Assembly: GCF_014203095.1 (NCBI RefSeq)
Contig: NZ_JACHIG010000006.1
Coordinates: 124,001-188,000 of the forward strand
DNA length: 64,000 nt
Reading direction: 5' to 3'
Source of the DNA: Prosthecobacter vanneervenii
Lineage (GTDB): Bacteria > Verrucomicrobiota > Verrucomicrobiia > Verrucomicrobiales > Verrucomicrobiaceae
Part shown: positions 34,750-44,153 of the stretch, one piece after another
Layout: every line of letters starts with the position of its first letter
How positions within the stretch are numbered: position 1 is the stretch's first letter
Translations under genes and position numbers: made by a program
Notes under the pieces: generated by a model
What the model saw: the letters and a program-made list of their open reading frames with translations, nothing else
What the model was told of the DNA's origin: nothing
Databases searched by the model: none

Positions 34750-35376
34750 ATGAAATCCTTCAGCTTGATTCTTGCTTCCCTTCTGTTCACCTGCTCAGTC
34801 CAGGCTCAGGCCCCCAGCAGCAACGCCGACAAGGTCAAGCTGAGGATTAAAAATGTGGTGGTCGAGGAGCAGCCGACTCCCCAGTTCAATGTGAGCAACA
34901 TCAAGATGAAGCGCTGGGAGCCGAAGAACTGGATCGAGCTGGACGTGGAATTTGACATCAAGCTTCCTGAGGAAGCTGGCGGCAGAAAGGGCACCTTTGG
35001 AGGGATGCAGCTCAACATTTACGTGGCGCTGCAGCACATGTCGAAAGAGAACAAGCGTGAAGTGGTCACTGGAACGTTGAACTTGATCGAAATCCCCGCT
35101 GACCAGCCCTGCCACGCGCTCGCCTACATTTCCCCAGCTTCACTGAAATCCATTTTCCAAAAGGATACAGTGACAGCATCGACGGACATTCAGGGCTGGG
35201 GTGTTGAGTTTGTGGTGGACGGCAAAGTGATCGCGGCAAAGTCCAGCGTTGGCAAAACAGCGTGGTGGGAAAACAAAGATGCGTTTGCCATCATGTCGGG
35301 CATGCTCCTGAACAAGACGCAGACTCCCTTTGCCTACGTGTATGGCGATTACGACGTGCCTGTCCAAAGCAAGTAA
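34750..35376 (+). CDS. Amuc_1102-like exported pilus-locus protein
   Basis: A 208-residue protein with signal peptide MKSFSLILASLLFTCSVQAQ. It is the first gene of a five-gene cluster in the same order as Akkermansia muciniphila Amuc_1102, 1101, 1100, 1099, 1098. Amuc_1102 has been described as an OB-fold-like protein linked to type IV pilus assembly; identification here rests on position, size and overall pattern. Sequence features include VKLRIKNVVVEEQPTPQFN, DQPCHALAYISP and the closing FAYVYGDYDVP. The start ATG at 34750 was chosen because longer frames add a non-signal leader. Confidence 0.72.
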   Translation: MKSFSLILASLLFTCSVQAQAPSSNADKVKLRIKNVVVEEQPTPQFNVSNIKMKRWEPKNWIELDVEFDIKLPEEAGGRKGTFGGMQLNIYVALQHMSKENKREVVTGTLNLIEIPADQPCHALAYISPASLKSIFQKDTVTASTDIQGWGVEFVVDGKVIAAKSSVGKTAWWENKDAFAIMSGMLLNKTQTPFAYVYGDYDVPVQSK

Positions 35377-35428
35377 TCCTTGCCCTCAATCAGCTCAGAT
35401 TTGATCAGCAAATTTCCCCTTTTACAGC

Positions 35429-37183
35429 ATGGCAGACCCAAACAGCATCGCAGTCGTTAGCCTCGGCTCCCAACGTGTCAGTGGAGCCGTCTTTGGCAAG
35501 ACGCCAGGTGGGGATCTAATCCTCAAACGCTATGAAATTACTGAGCTTGACGGAGATCCTTCGGTGGATGTCAGCCGTCTGTCTCAGATGAAAACGGCTC
35601 TGGCAGAGCTTGCCACTAAGCTGAAAATCAAAGGGCAGAAAGCCTGGTGCTCCGTGCCAGGACACCCGGTTTTCAGCCGTTTTGTGAAGCTGCCTCCGGT
35701 TTCCAATGACAAGCTCTCTCAGATTGTGGAGTTTGAGGCTCGCCAGAACGTGCCGTGGCAGCTGGACGAAGTCTCCTGGGACTACGAAGTGGTCACCAAA
35801 TCTGATGTAGGCGAGGTCGAAGTGGTGCTGGCCGCCATGAAGCGTGAGCCTCTGAATGAGATGTATCAGGAGGTAAGCGCAAGTGGTGTGAAGGTCGTGG
35901 GCATGGATGTCGGGCCTCTGGCGCTCTACAACGCCTTCCGCTACAGCTATCCTGATGTCGATGAGCCTGTGCTCGTGGTGGACATGGGTGCAAGATCCAC
36001 CAACCTTGTGTTCATTGAAGGCGACCGGTTTTTCACCCGTAATCTGCTTGTCGGTGGAGCGGCTGTGACCAATGCCATTGCCAAGGAGTTTGGCGTGTCG
36101 TTTGCTGAAGCTGAACAGCAGAAGCGCTCTCAGGGCTTTGTGGCCCTTGGTGGAGCTGTGGAGGATCATCCGGACGAAGGCGTGAACGCCATGTCCAAGG
36201 TCATGCGCAACTCCATGACACGCCTGCACTCTGAAATCATGCGCACGATCACCTTCTACCGCAGCCAGCAGGGCGGGAGTGCTCCGAAACGGGTTTTCCT
36301 CGCTGGCGGTGGGTCGGCAACCGGATATGTGGCGGAGTTTTTCACTGAAAAGCTCAAGCTGCCGGTGGAAGTTTTCAACGGCCTGAGAGGGGTGCAGACC
36401 GACCGTGCCGTGAGTGCGGATGCAGCGCAGATTGACGCTCCTGCATTGGGAGAGCTTGTGGGCCTCGCGCTGCGTGGCATGAGCGGCTGTCCATGTGAAA
36501 TCGAGCTGGTTCCAGATGCTCTGGCCTCTGCACGCGATGCCGCACGCCGTGCGCCTGCGTTGATCCTTGCCGGGCTCTGCCTGATGGGTGCTTTGGGAGC
36601 GTCGATTTACTGGTTTAACAGTGCCAACGATGTCATCAAGGAGCGCACAGCTGCGATGCAGAGAGAATTTTCCACGCTGAGTTCGCTTTCGGACGGGATC
36701 CGACAGCTGGATGCGCGGCAGGAGGAATTGAAGGGGCGGAGCATGCAGCTGGAGCAGGCTGTAACGGATCGCTCCTGGTGGGTGCGCCTGCTGAATGACC
36801 TCAACCAGCAGTTTGATAATGATCTTATCTGGCTGCCGGTGGTGGAGGTGCTCAAAGATGACAAGCCCATCACTGCGCCGCTCTGGGCTAACAACGATAA
36901 TGATTCAACCAAATCTGACTCGAGCAGCAGCAAGGCGGGTGCTCCGGCGGCTCCGGCTTATTCCCTCCGTGTGCGCGGTCTCTACCGCAAGAACAATGAA
37001 GGCGAGCAAAAGGTGGTTTACGATTTTGCCGCCAAGCTGGCGAAAATGGACTCCTTTGACATGCCGGACTTTGAAACCAAACGCGATAAATATGTGAAGG
37101 TGGACAGCGGTGTGGATGAAGCACGCTACGCTTACAGCTTCGAAATCAAAATGCCTCTGCGCAAGCCCCTGCAATTTAAATAA
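35429..37183 (+). CDS. pilM: type IV pilus assembly protein PilM with fused PilN-like part (Amuc_1101-like)
   Basis: A 584-residue protein. Residues 1 to about 365 are the actin-like PilM fold, which binds ATP and sits on the cytoplasmic face of the pilus platform: IAVVSLGSQRVSG, RFVKLPPVSNDKLSQIVEFEA, VVDMGARSTNLVF and RVFLAGGGSATGYV. A transmembrane helix near residues 374-396 (ALILAGLCLMGALGASIYWF) leads to a coiled coil and a PilN-like periplasmic domain ending in SFEIKMPLRKP. PilM and PilN are separate in most bacteria, so this is a natural fusion. The next gene starts 6 bp later. Confidence 0.9.
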   Translation: MADPNSIAVVSLGSQRVSGAVFGKTPGGDLILKRYEITELDGDPSVDVSRLSQMKTALAELATKLKIKGQKAWCSVPGHPVFSRFVKLPPVSNDKLSQIVEFEARQNVPWQLDEVSWDYEVVTKSDVGEVEVVLAAMKREPLNEMYQEVSASGVKVVGMDVGPLALYNAFRYSYPDVDEPVLVVDMGARSTNLVFIEGDRFFTRNLLVGGAAVTNAIAKEFGVSFAEAEQQKRSQGFVALGGAVEDHPDEGVNAMSKVMRNSMTRLHSEIMRTITFYRSQQGGSAPKRVFLAGGGSATGYVAEFFTEKLKLPVEVFNGLRGVQTDRAVSADAAQIDAPALGELVGLALRGMSGCPCEIELVPDALASARDAARRAPALILAGLCLMGALGASIYWFNSANDVIKERTAAMQREFSTLSSLSDGIRQLDARQEELKGRSMQLEQAVTDRSWWVRLLNDLNQQFDNDLIWLPVVEVLKDDKPITAPLWANNDNDSTKSDSSSSKAGAPAAPAYSLRVRGLYRKNNEGEQKVVYDFAAKLAKMDSFDMPDFETKRDKYVKVDSGVDEARYAYSFEIKMPLRKPLQFK

Positions 37184-37189
37184 AGAACC

Positions 37190-38170
37190 ATGGACTGGAT
37201 ACGTGAAAACAAACCTCTGGCGGCCATTCTTGGCGTCATTCTCGTCGGCACGCTGGCGCTTGGCTACCTGCTGTATGACTCCTGGAGCAGCTACGAAGAA
37301 ACGAAGGAAGGATACATTGGTCTAGGCAATCAGATGGCGGCTCTCAAAGGGGCTCGTCTGGCACCTACCGATGCCAATCTGCAGGCCAAAAAGCAGATGG
37401 TGGATGAGTATGCGGCTGATGTGAACAAGCTTGGAGCCGCGCTTTTGATTCTTCAGCCGAAGGTCGAGCCCATGAAGGACATTGAGTTTCAGGCAAAGCT
37501 GAAGACGAAGATTTCGGAGATCCGGACAGCTGCCCAATCAAAGATGCAGCTTCCTGCTGATTTCGCCTTCGGATTTGACGAGTACACCTCCAGTCTGCCG
37601 ACTTCTGCGGCGGCGGCCACTGAGCTTTCCGGCTATCTGGACGCGATGGACGAACTGGTGAAAATGCTGCTGAAGTGCAATGTGCAGTCTCTTGACTTGC
37701 TTGAGCGTTCAAAGCTGGCGCTGGAAGCCAAAGCTGCAGCCAATGCACCAGCGGGAGGTGCGGCGGCTCAGAGGCAGGGGGCGGCGGAGATCTTGGAGAA
37801 GAGGCAAATCTCTCTGATTCTGACTCTTGATCAGGGTGCTCTTCAGCTCCTGGTTAGCCGACTGGCCACTACTGAAATGCCATTTTTCACCAGTGTGCGT
37901 CAGCTGCGTATCGAGAACCAGCTTCAGGAGGGGCCTTTGCGCTCTTCAGTGCGACTGCCGGCTACCAATGGTCCCAAAATGGGGGGTGGGCAGGCTGCCG
38001 CTGCAAGCGAGGAAGTGGCCTCAGACGAAATACGCCCTCCTGCTCCTGCTCCAATCGACACCATTCCTGTTTTTGGCAATGAGCTTCTGAAAGTCAGGAT
38101 GGAAATTGACTTGGTAAAATTTTTGGACGCCGCCAAAGGGGTGGCAGCTCAGATTCCTGCTGGACGTTGA
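37190..38170 (+). CDS. Amuc_1100-like pilus-associated membrane protein
   Basis: A 326-residue bitopic protein. A short N-terminus (MDWIRENKPLA) precedes one helix (AILGVILVGTLALGYLLY, about residues 11-28). A coiled coil and an alpha/beta periplasmic domain follow, as expected of a PilO-like subunit. Its position between the PilM/PilN fusion and the Amuc_1099 and secretin homologues identifies it as counterpart of Amuc_1100, the immunomodulatory envelope protein of Akkermansia. Here it presumably links the inner-membrane platform with the secretin. The C-terminal ELLKVRMEIDLVKFLDAAKG matches a ferredoxin-like closing strand and helix. Confidence 0.8.
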   Translation: MDWIRENKPLAAILGVILVGTLALGYLLYDSWSSYEETKEGYIGLGNQMAALKGARLAPTDANLQAKKQMVDEYAADVNKLGAALLILQPKVEPMKDIEFQAKLKTKISEIRTAAQSKMQLPADFAFGFDEYTSSLPTSAAAATELSGYLDAMDELVKMLLKCNVQSLDLLERSKLALEAKAAANAPAGGAAAQRQGAAEILEKRQISLILTLDQGALQLLVSRLATTEMPFFTSVRQLRIENQLQEGPLRSSVRLPATNGPKMGGGQAAAASEEVASDEIRPPAPAPIDTIPVFGNELLKVRMEIDLVKFLDAAKGVAAQIPAGR

Positions 38171-38204
38171 TCCTCAATTTTAAAATCCGCAGCCTAACAG
38201 CATC

Positions 38205-39200
38205 ATGCAGAACAGACAGGGAAACTACGAAAAAACCATCTTGGTCATCTCCTCCATCATCGCGATCGGAGTGGCCGTTTTTTTGATCTTCGAATCTCAA
38301 GGTTTTGAAGAGAGCATCGCCTTGCAGCAGGCGGCTCCAAGAAACGATTTGAACGCTCCGGACAAGCAAAAGGTGGCTGATGCCATCGAGACCTTGAAAA
38401 AGAGATATCTTTGGGTTTCTCCGGTGCGCAACGGCAAGGGGGCACCGCTGAATAAATCCGTGCTGTTGGTGATGAAAGAAGGCAAGTTGTTTGACCTGCT
38501 TCTTCCTGAGCCAAAGCTGAGAGAGCCCATGACGAACCTTTTTCTTGTGGGAGACCAGACCAAGAATCCTCCGGAAAAGCAGCTGCCGAATATTTTTTCT
38601 CCCAACGTCGGGGATTTGGATGCGGACAGCGACGGCTTTTCCAACCTGGAAGAGTTCAAGGCCAACACGGATCCGCGGGATGCAACCTCAATGCCTCCAT
38701 TTACTGACAAGCTGGCCTTGGGCAAGCGCATCAGCCATGATTACATCATCCTGCTGAAGGGCGGAAGCGATGGAACCTTCCAAGTGCAGCGTCTCGTCCC
38801 TAGCAAGGCCAGTGTTTTCAAGCCGCTGAACGAAGAGTTTGGGTTCGATAAAGGAACGCTGCGCTTTAAGATCCTTTCCAGCCGGAAAGAGGTCAGAGAT
38901 AATCCTACTCTTGGGCCGCAGGAGATTTACATCATCAAGGTCCACGACTCAGCCACCCAGAAGGAATTTGAAATGGTGCAGGGCAAAGAAGTGAACCTGG
39001 CTGAGTATGAAGCCGAGTTCATGTTCAATTACCTGAAGCGTCACGTGATTCCAGGCATCAAAGAGGGCGGAACCTTCCAACTTCCAGGGCTTGGTAAAAC
39101 CTACTATATTCACAAATTGGAGGAAACCAAGGCCATCATCTCCCCCGTGGGATCTGATGGCAAACCGACCAAGGAGACCATTGAAGTGAAGCAAGGATAA
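38205..39200 (+). CDS. Amuc_1099-like pilus-locus protein with calcium-binding loop
   Basis: A 331-residue protein with one N-terminal helix (ILVISSIIAIGVAVFLIFES, about residues 11-30) and a soluble outer part. Residues about 135-160 read VGDLDADSDGFSNLEEF, an EF-hand/thrombospondin-3-like calcium loop (DxDxDG). The second half is beta-rich (YIILLKGGSDGTFQVQRLVPS, TFQLPGLGKTYYIHKLEE), resembling the pilotin- or PilP-like position in type IV pilus operons. It sits between the Amuc_1100 and Amuc_1098 homologues. Its role is inferred only from the operon. Confidence 0.78.
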   Translation: MQNRQGNYEKTILVISSIIAIGVAVFLIFESQGFEESIALQQAAPRNDLNAPDKQKVADAIETLKKRYLWVSPVRNGKGAPLNKSVLLVMKEGKLFDLLLPEPKLREPMTNLFLVGDQTKNPPEKQLPNIFSPNVGDLDADSDGFSNLEEFKANTDPRDATSMPPFTDKLALGKRISHDYIILLKGGSDGTFQVQRLVPSKASVFKPLNEEFGFDKGTLRFKILSSRKEVRDNPTLGPQEIYIIKVHDSATQKEFEMVQGKEVNLAEYEAEFMFNYLKRHVIPGIKEGGTFQLPGLGKTYYIHKLEETKAIISPVGSDGKPTKETIEVKQG

Positions 39201-39302
39201 TCACCCTCCGCTTTTTTTGAATGGATGAAGAATTAACTCGCCAAAGTTTGCCCACATCTGTTAGTAATCCTTTTTTACCACAAAATATTGTCAGTTTGCC
39301 CT

Positions 39303-41981
39303 ATGACCCACCACTCTCGTCTGGTCTTTAACCTTTCCCTCCTCGTCCTTTCTGCGGGCGCTTCGCCGATCATGGCGCAAAGCTCAGTCTCCGGAATGGC
39401 TAATCGAGAAATTGCCCGCAGGTATGCCCGCATCGAAGACGCCCGCACAGCCATGGATCGTGGCGACAAGCTCTTCAGTGGGGCAGATTACGAAGGTGCC
39501 TTGGGCTCATACAAAGCCGCCATCGAAAGTCTTCCGAATGCTCCGCTCACCCGCGACTGGCTGGATCTTGCGCAGCTTAAGTATGCTGATTGCAGTGTCA
39601 CTGTGGCGCAAGAACGCGCCAAAGCAGGGGATTACAAGGCGGCAAGAGAGCTTCTGGACGGAGCAATCAAAGCCGTGCCAGGGCACAAAGCTGCGGCAGC
39701 CTTTGCCAAACAACTGGACGACCCAGACCGCTGGCCGCCGGCTCTCACTGCAGAACATGTGACCAACGTGGGCAAAGTCCAAGCAGGCCTCCTCCTTGCA
39801 AACAGCTCTGTGGAGATCGGCAACTATGATGCGGCGATTTCCCAATATCAGGATGTGATCCGCGTGGACCCATACAACAGCGCTGCACGCCGTGGTATGG
39901 AAAACGCCGAGCGCAAGCGCCAAGAATACTTCAAGTCGGCTTATGATCATCAGCGTGCCAAAATGCTTTCTCAGGTTGCCGAAGCTTGGGAGGACAAGGT
40001 GCCAGTGCAGGGGGCAGCAGTTGCTTTTGATTACGGCGTGGGACGCAGCCCAGGTGCCTACCTGACTGAGAAGATGAACAAAATCGTGTTCCCAAGCGTC
40101 AAGTTTGACAATGCGACAATCGACGAAGCGATCGAGTTCCTTCGTGTCAAGAGCCGTGACCTGGATACGTTTACTGAGGCTGGCGGCGTCAAAGGTGTGA
40201 ACATCATCCTTCGCCAAGGAGAAGCCCCGAGCAATGCGTCCATCAGCCTTGACCTCAAGGACGTGCCAATGTCTGAAGCTCTTCGTTATGTCACCGAACT
40301 GGCGCAGATGAAGTACAAGGTGGAAGCTCACGCTGTGCTCGTGGTGCCGCTTTCTGAAAATGCCAGCGAGCAATATACTCGCAGCTATCGTGTGCCACCG
40401 GACTTCCTTAGCAACGGTGGTGGCGACGCTGGTGCCGCTGCCCCGGCTGCTCCCGCTGCTGATCCTTTTGCAGCAGGTGGTGGCGGCGGTGGTGGTGCTG
40501 GTGGCAGTGGCTTGATCGCCAGAAGAACGGCCAAGCAGATTCTCGAAGCTGCAGGCATCAACTTCCCTGAGGGCTCTTCTGCCAGCTACAATCCTGCGAC
40601 ATCGCAGCTCGTTGTCAGGAACACACAGCCGAACCTTGACCTAGTGGAAGCCTATGTGGAGTCCATCACTAAATCGGCGCCCAAGATGGTCGTGATCACT
40701 TCCAAGTTCGTTGAAATCACCCAGAAGAACACAGAAGAGCTGGGCTTCGACTGGCTGCTTGGTGCTTATGGAGCTGGCAACGTCTTTCTCGGCGGTGGTA
40801 CTACTGGCAACGGAAACGCTTACAACTCAGCTAATTATCCGTTTGCTTCCAATTTGGTGCAACCTGGTTACAATGTTGGTGGAACGCAGGTTTTTCCAAA
40901 TATCCCTGTCGCTGGTGCCTTCGCTGGTTTGATTCCAACAGGAGCTGTTAATCCAGCTACTATTACAGCGGCTAACCCCACGGGAACTCCGACATTCCCT
41001 TACGGTGGTGGTCCTATGACCTCCGGAAATCGCAGTGGTGGTTATGCTGTTAATAACAGCAGCATTGATAATCTGCTGACCACGGGTTCCACCACAGGAA
41101 CTACATCTGTGGCTCCTGGCATCTTCTCCACAGCTGGCATCTTCTCTGATCCCCAATTCCAGACGGTGATGCGCGGTCTCAGCCAGAAAAAGGGTGTGGA
41201 CCTCATGAGCGCCCCAAGCGTGACAACCAAGAGCGGTACTCGTGCTACGATGGAAGTGACTCGCGAATTCATCTATCCTACCGAATTTGATCCTCCTCGT
41301 CTTCCCCAAGGCAACGGTGGTCTGAACCTTGGTGGTGGCGGTGGCGGTAACCAGATCGCAACTCCAACGACTCCCACAGCTTTCGAAATGCGCCAGACCG
41401 GTGTTCGTCTTGAAGCTGAACCGACTGTCGGCGCTGATGGCAACACGATTGAACTTACCCTCGCCCCTGAAGTGGTTGAGTTTGACGGCTTCATCAACTA
41501 CGGCTCGCCGATTCTCTCTCCGTCCAGTCAGTCGGTGCTGAGCGTTATCTCCATCGTCACTGACGCACTGGGCAACCAGACAGCAGTTCAGGGCTACGTC
41601 CCCCTGCAGCAGCCAGAACGTCTGATCACCCCGAACATCATCAATCAGCCCGTGTTCTCGGTGCGTAAAGTGACCACTGGTGTTTCCATCTGGGACGGCC
41701 AGACGGTTGCCCTTGGCGGCCTGATGCGTGAGGACGTGCAGGATGTGCAGGACAAACTGCCAATTCTTGGTGATCTCCCGATCGTGGGCCGTCTGTTCAA
41801 GAGTGAAGCTGAACAGCATTACAAGCGCAACCTGATGATCTTCGTGACCGCTCATCTGATCGATCCTGCTGGTCAGCGCATCAAGCCGGTCAACAGTCAA
41901 GCCAGTGGCGGTGCTGATGCTGCTGCGGCTGCTAGCGGTGGTAATGCTCTGCTGCCCCCAGTTTCGGGTCCAGTAAACTAA
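39303..41981 (+). CDS. type II/IV secretion-type secretin (Amuc_1098-like)
   Basis: An 892-residue outer-membrane secretin. The signal peptide starts at the ATG at 39303 (MTHHSRLVFNLSLLVLSAGAS). TPR-like helices occupy about residues 40-230 (YEGALGSYKAAIESLPNAP, YDAAISQYQDVIRVDPYNSA). An STN-type domain follows near 260-350 (FDNATIDEAIEFLRVKSRDL, LDLKDVPMSEALRYV). After a Gly/Ala/Pro-rich linker come an N-domain (QILEAAGINFPEGSS) and the secretin domain, with its gate-region hallmark LPILGDLPIVGRLF near residue 818 and the C-terminal RNLMIFVTAHLID. It should form the multimeric outer-membrane channel for the pilus or secretion system encoded by this operon. Confidence 0.9.
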   Translation: MTHHSRLVFNLSLLVLSAGASPIMAQSSVSGMANREIARRYARIEDARTAMDRGDKLFSGADYEGALGSYKAAIESLPNAPLTRDWLDLAQLKYADCSVTVAQERAKAGDYKAARELLDGAIKAVPGHKAAAAFAKQLDDPDRWPPALTAEHVTNVGKVQAGLLLANSSVEIGNYDAAISQYQDVIRVDPYNSAARRGMENAERKRQEYFKSAYDHQRAKMLSQVAEAWEDKVPVQGAAVAFDYGVGRSPGAYLTEKMNKIVFPSVKFDNATIDEAIEFLRVKSRDLDTFTEAGGVKGVNIILRQGEAPSNASISLDLKDVPMSEALRYVTELAQMKYKVEAHAVLVVPLSENASEQYTRSYRVPPDFLSNGGGDAGAAAPAAPAADPFAAGGGGGGGAGGSGLIARRTAKQILEAAGINFPEGSSASYNPATSQLVVRNTQPNLDLVEAYVESITKSAPKMVVITSKFVEITQKNTEELGFDWLLGAYGAGNVFLGGGTTGNGNAYNSANYPFASNLVQPGYNVGGTQVFPNIPVAGAFAGLIPTGAVNPATITAANPTGTPTFPYGGGPMTSGNRSGGYAVNNSSIDNLLTTGSTTGTTSVAPGIFSTAGIFSDPQFQTVMRGLSQKKGVDLMSAPSVTTKSGTRATMEVTREFIYPTEFDPPRLPQGNGGLNLGGGGGGNQIATPTTPTAFEMRQTGVRLEAEPTVGADGNTIELTLAPEVVEFDGFINYGSPILSPSSQSVLSVISIVTDALGNQTAVQGYVPLQQPERLITPNIINQPVFSVRKVTTGVSIWDGQTVALGGLMREDVQDVQDKLPILGDLPIVGRLFKSEAEQHYKRNLMIFVTAHLIDPAGQRIKPVNSQASGGADAAAAASGGNALLPPVSGPVN

Positions 41982-42015
41982 TCAGCCTTCGCTGTTAGGC
42001 TTACTTAAACAAATT

Positions 42016-42054
42016 TCAGGCAGGATGCATCATGCGTCCTGCCTGATTTGTTTT
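42016..42054 (+). terminator. rho-independent terminator of the pilus operon
   Basis: TCAGGCAGGATGCAT and CATGCGTCCTGCCTGA form a long stem with one G/T position (42016-42045), followed by TTTGTTTTA. It lies 35 bp after the secretin stop codon. Confidence 0.88.
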
Positions 42055-42090
42055 AGGATGGCGGAAAATGAAAGATTTTGACCAAATACG

Positions 42091-42693
42091 ATGAAGTCTT
42101 GGGTGATTACAGGTGGGGCTGGGTGTGGCAAAAGCACGGTGACGAAACTGCTGATGCAGCAGTTTTCGGAAGCGGCTGTGCTGTTTTCCGCCGATTTAGC
42201 AGTGGCGGAAGCCCTGAGGAGTGCGGCTACTCTCAAAGAACTTGCGGGAGTGTTTGGATCCCAAGCGCTGTCCACTTCCGGTGGCGCTAACCGGCAGTGG
42301 CTGAGGGAAGTAGTGCTGCCGAATTCTGAGTCGCGTAAGAAGTTAGAGGCTATTTTGCACCCGGTGGTGCTGGAAGCGCTTGAGGCGGCCCGTGTGGGTG
42401 CTGAGAAGGTGGGGGCAAATCTTTTCCTTGCGGAAGTCCCCCTCCACTATGAGATTGGAGGTACAGTTTCAGCAGACCTTGTCATCGTGGTGGCTTCCAG
42501 CCGGTCGATACAGGTCAGGCGGATGATGGAAACCCGGGGGCTCGACGAACAGACCGTTCATAAGTTCCTGGAGGCCCAATGGCCCATCGAAGCCAAGGTT
42601 GAAAGAGCAGACGCTGTCATTTGGAATGATGGTGCGCTGGCCTCTCTTGAAGCCCAGGTGCTGACGCTGGCAAGTCCACTCTTGCAAGCATGA
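42091..42693 (+). CDS. coaE: dephospho-CoA kinase
   Basis: Last step of coenzyme A synthesis: phosphorylation of the 3'-OH of dephospho-CoA with ATP. 200 residues, the family's usual length. The P-loop GGAGCGKST is at residues 8-16. Further motifs are FSADLAVAEAL (the substrate-binding Asp) and EVPLHYEIG (lid/core). Two family traits are slightly off: the usual DxD near residue 33 is ADLA, and the HP pair LHPVVLEAL is kept. Its stop overlaps the rho start by ATGA. Confidence 0.93.
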   Translation: MKSWVITGGAGCGKSTVTKLLMQQFSEAAVLFSADLAVAEALRSAATLKELAGVFGSQALSTSGGANRQWLREVVLPNSESRKKLEAILHPVVLEALEAARVGAEKVGANLFLAEVPLHYEIGGTVSADLVIVVASSRSIQVRRMMETRGLDEQTVHKFLEAQWPIEAKVERADAVIWNDGALASLEAQVLTLASPLLQA

Positions 42694-44153
42694 ACGATCA
42701 AACTCCCGAATCCCCCTCCACGGTGGCCTCCCCGACAGCCACTCCCTCATCGGAGGCTCCACTTTCCACGGACAGTGCTCCTGTGGCATCTACTGAGACT
42801 CAGAGCCCGGAGGCTGCTACGACGGCCGTTGCTGAAGCGGTCGAAAAGCCCGCAGAGGTGCAGAAACCGGAAGGAGCACAGCCGCCATTCCCGGAGGAAA
42901 TTTCCATCAACGAACTGCAGGATGCATCCTTGGGGGAGCTTCTGGAACTGGCGGACAAGGTGGGCTTCCGCCTGAACGCAAGCCGCAGCAAGCACCAGCT
43001 CATTTATGACCTGTGCTCCTGGATGGCCGAGCACAAGACCCGGCTGAAGGTAGAGGGTGTGCTGGAAATCGGCACCGACAACTACGCGCTGATCCGCTAC
43101 CCGAAATACAGCTTTGCGCCTCTGCCGGAAGACGTGTTTGTGCCGCTTTTCCTGGTCAGAAAGTTTAACCTGCGCGCCAGCCAGAGGATCGCCGGCCAGG
43201 CCAAGGCCCCAAAGGATCGTGACAAGTACATCGCGATCGACCGCATCACGGAAGTGGAAGGCGTGCCTATTGAGCAGTGGGAGACGCCGGTGGAGTTTGA
43301 CAAGCTCACAGCCACTTTCCCGAACAAGCGCATCATTTTGGAAACTCCAAAGCCCTGCGCTGTCAGCTCCCGCATTCTGGACTTGGTGGCCCCGCTGGGC
43401 AAAGGCCAGCGCGGTTTGATCTGCGCACCGCCACGCTCTGGCAAGACGGTGATCCTGAAGGACATCGCCCGTTCCATCACGCAAAATCACAAGGAGATCA
43501 CGCTCATCGTGCTGCTTCTGGACGAGCGGCCAGAGGAAGTGACGGATTTTGAGGAAACCGTGCAGGGCTGCGAGATTTACAGCTCGACCTTTGATGAAGG
43601 TCCGAAGAGGCACAGCCAGGTGGCGGAGATCGTGCGTGAGCGCGCCTGCAGACTGGTGGAGCTGAAGAAGGATGTGGTGATTCTGCTGGACAGCATCACG
43701 CGACTGGCCCGTGGCTACAATGCGCTGAACGGCGGCAAGGACCGCACGGGTTCCGGTGGTGTGGGCGTCAAGGCGCTGCAGAAGCCGCGCAAGTTTTTCG
43801 GGTCCGCCCGCAATGTGGATGAAGGAGGAAGCCTGACGATCATCGCCACGGCCTTGATCGAAACGGAGAACCGCATGGATGACGTGATCTTTGAGGAATT
43901 CAAAGGCACGGGCAACATGGAGGCCACCCTGGATCGCGAAATCTCCGAGCGCCGCATCTTCCCGGCGCTGCATCTGCTGAAGTCCGGCACACGGCGTGAC
44001 GACCTGCTCTACCATCCGGATGAATTCCGCCGTGTGACCCAGGTGAGGAAGCAGCTGGCCGCTGTGCCAGCTGTGGAGGCACTTGAGATGCTGATCCGAA
44101 ACATTAATCGCACCAGCAACAATGCTGAAATCCTTCTGCTGGGACTGAAATGA
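42690..44153 (+). CDS. rho: transcription termination factor Rho
   Basis: Hexameric RNA-dependent ATPase/helicase that ends transcription. 487 residues. An N-terminal extension of about 65 residues is Ser/Thr/Pro/Ala/Glu-rich, as often found in high-GC bacteria. The Rho N-terminal domain starts near 72 ([18 protein letters not shown]), followed by the RNA-binding cold-shock domain ([17 protein letters not shown]). The Walker A motif is APPRSGKT (residues 246-253) and Walker [17 protein letters not shown], with the Q-loop [22 protein letters not shown]. It is translationally coupled to coaE (ATGA overlap) and to rnd (ATGA overlap). Confidence 0.97.
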   Translation: MNDQTPESPSTVASPTATPSSEAPLSTDSAPVASTETQSPEAATTAVAEAVEKPAEVQKPEGAQPPFPEEISINELQDASLGELLELADKVGFRLNASRSKHQLIYDLCSWMAEHKTRLKVEGVLEIGTDNYALIRYPKYSFAPLPEDVFVPLFLVRKFNLRASQRIAGQAKAPKDRDKYIAIDRITEVEGVPIEQWETPVEFDKLTATFPNKRIILETPKPCAVSSRILDLVAPLGKGQRGLICAPPRSGKTVILKDIARSITQNHKEITLIVLLLDERPEEVTDFEETVQGCEIYSSTFDEGPKRHSQVAEIVRERACRLVELKKDVVILLDSITRLARGYNALNGGKDRTGSGGVGVKALQKPRKFFGSARNVDEGGSLTIIATALIETENRMDDVIFEEFKGTGNMEATLDREISERRIFPALHLLKSGTRRDDLLYHPDEFRRVTQVRKQLAAVPAVEALEMLIRNINRTSNNAEILLLGLK

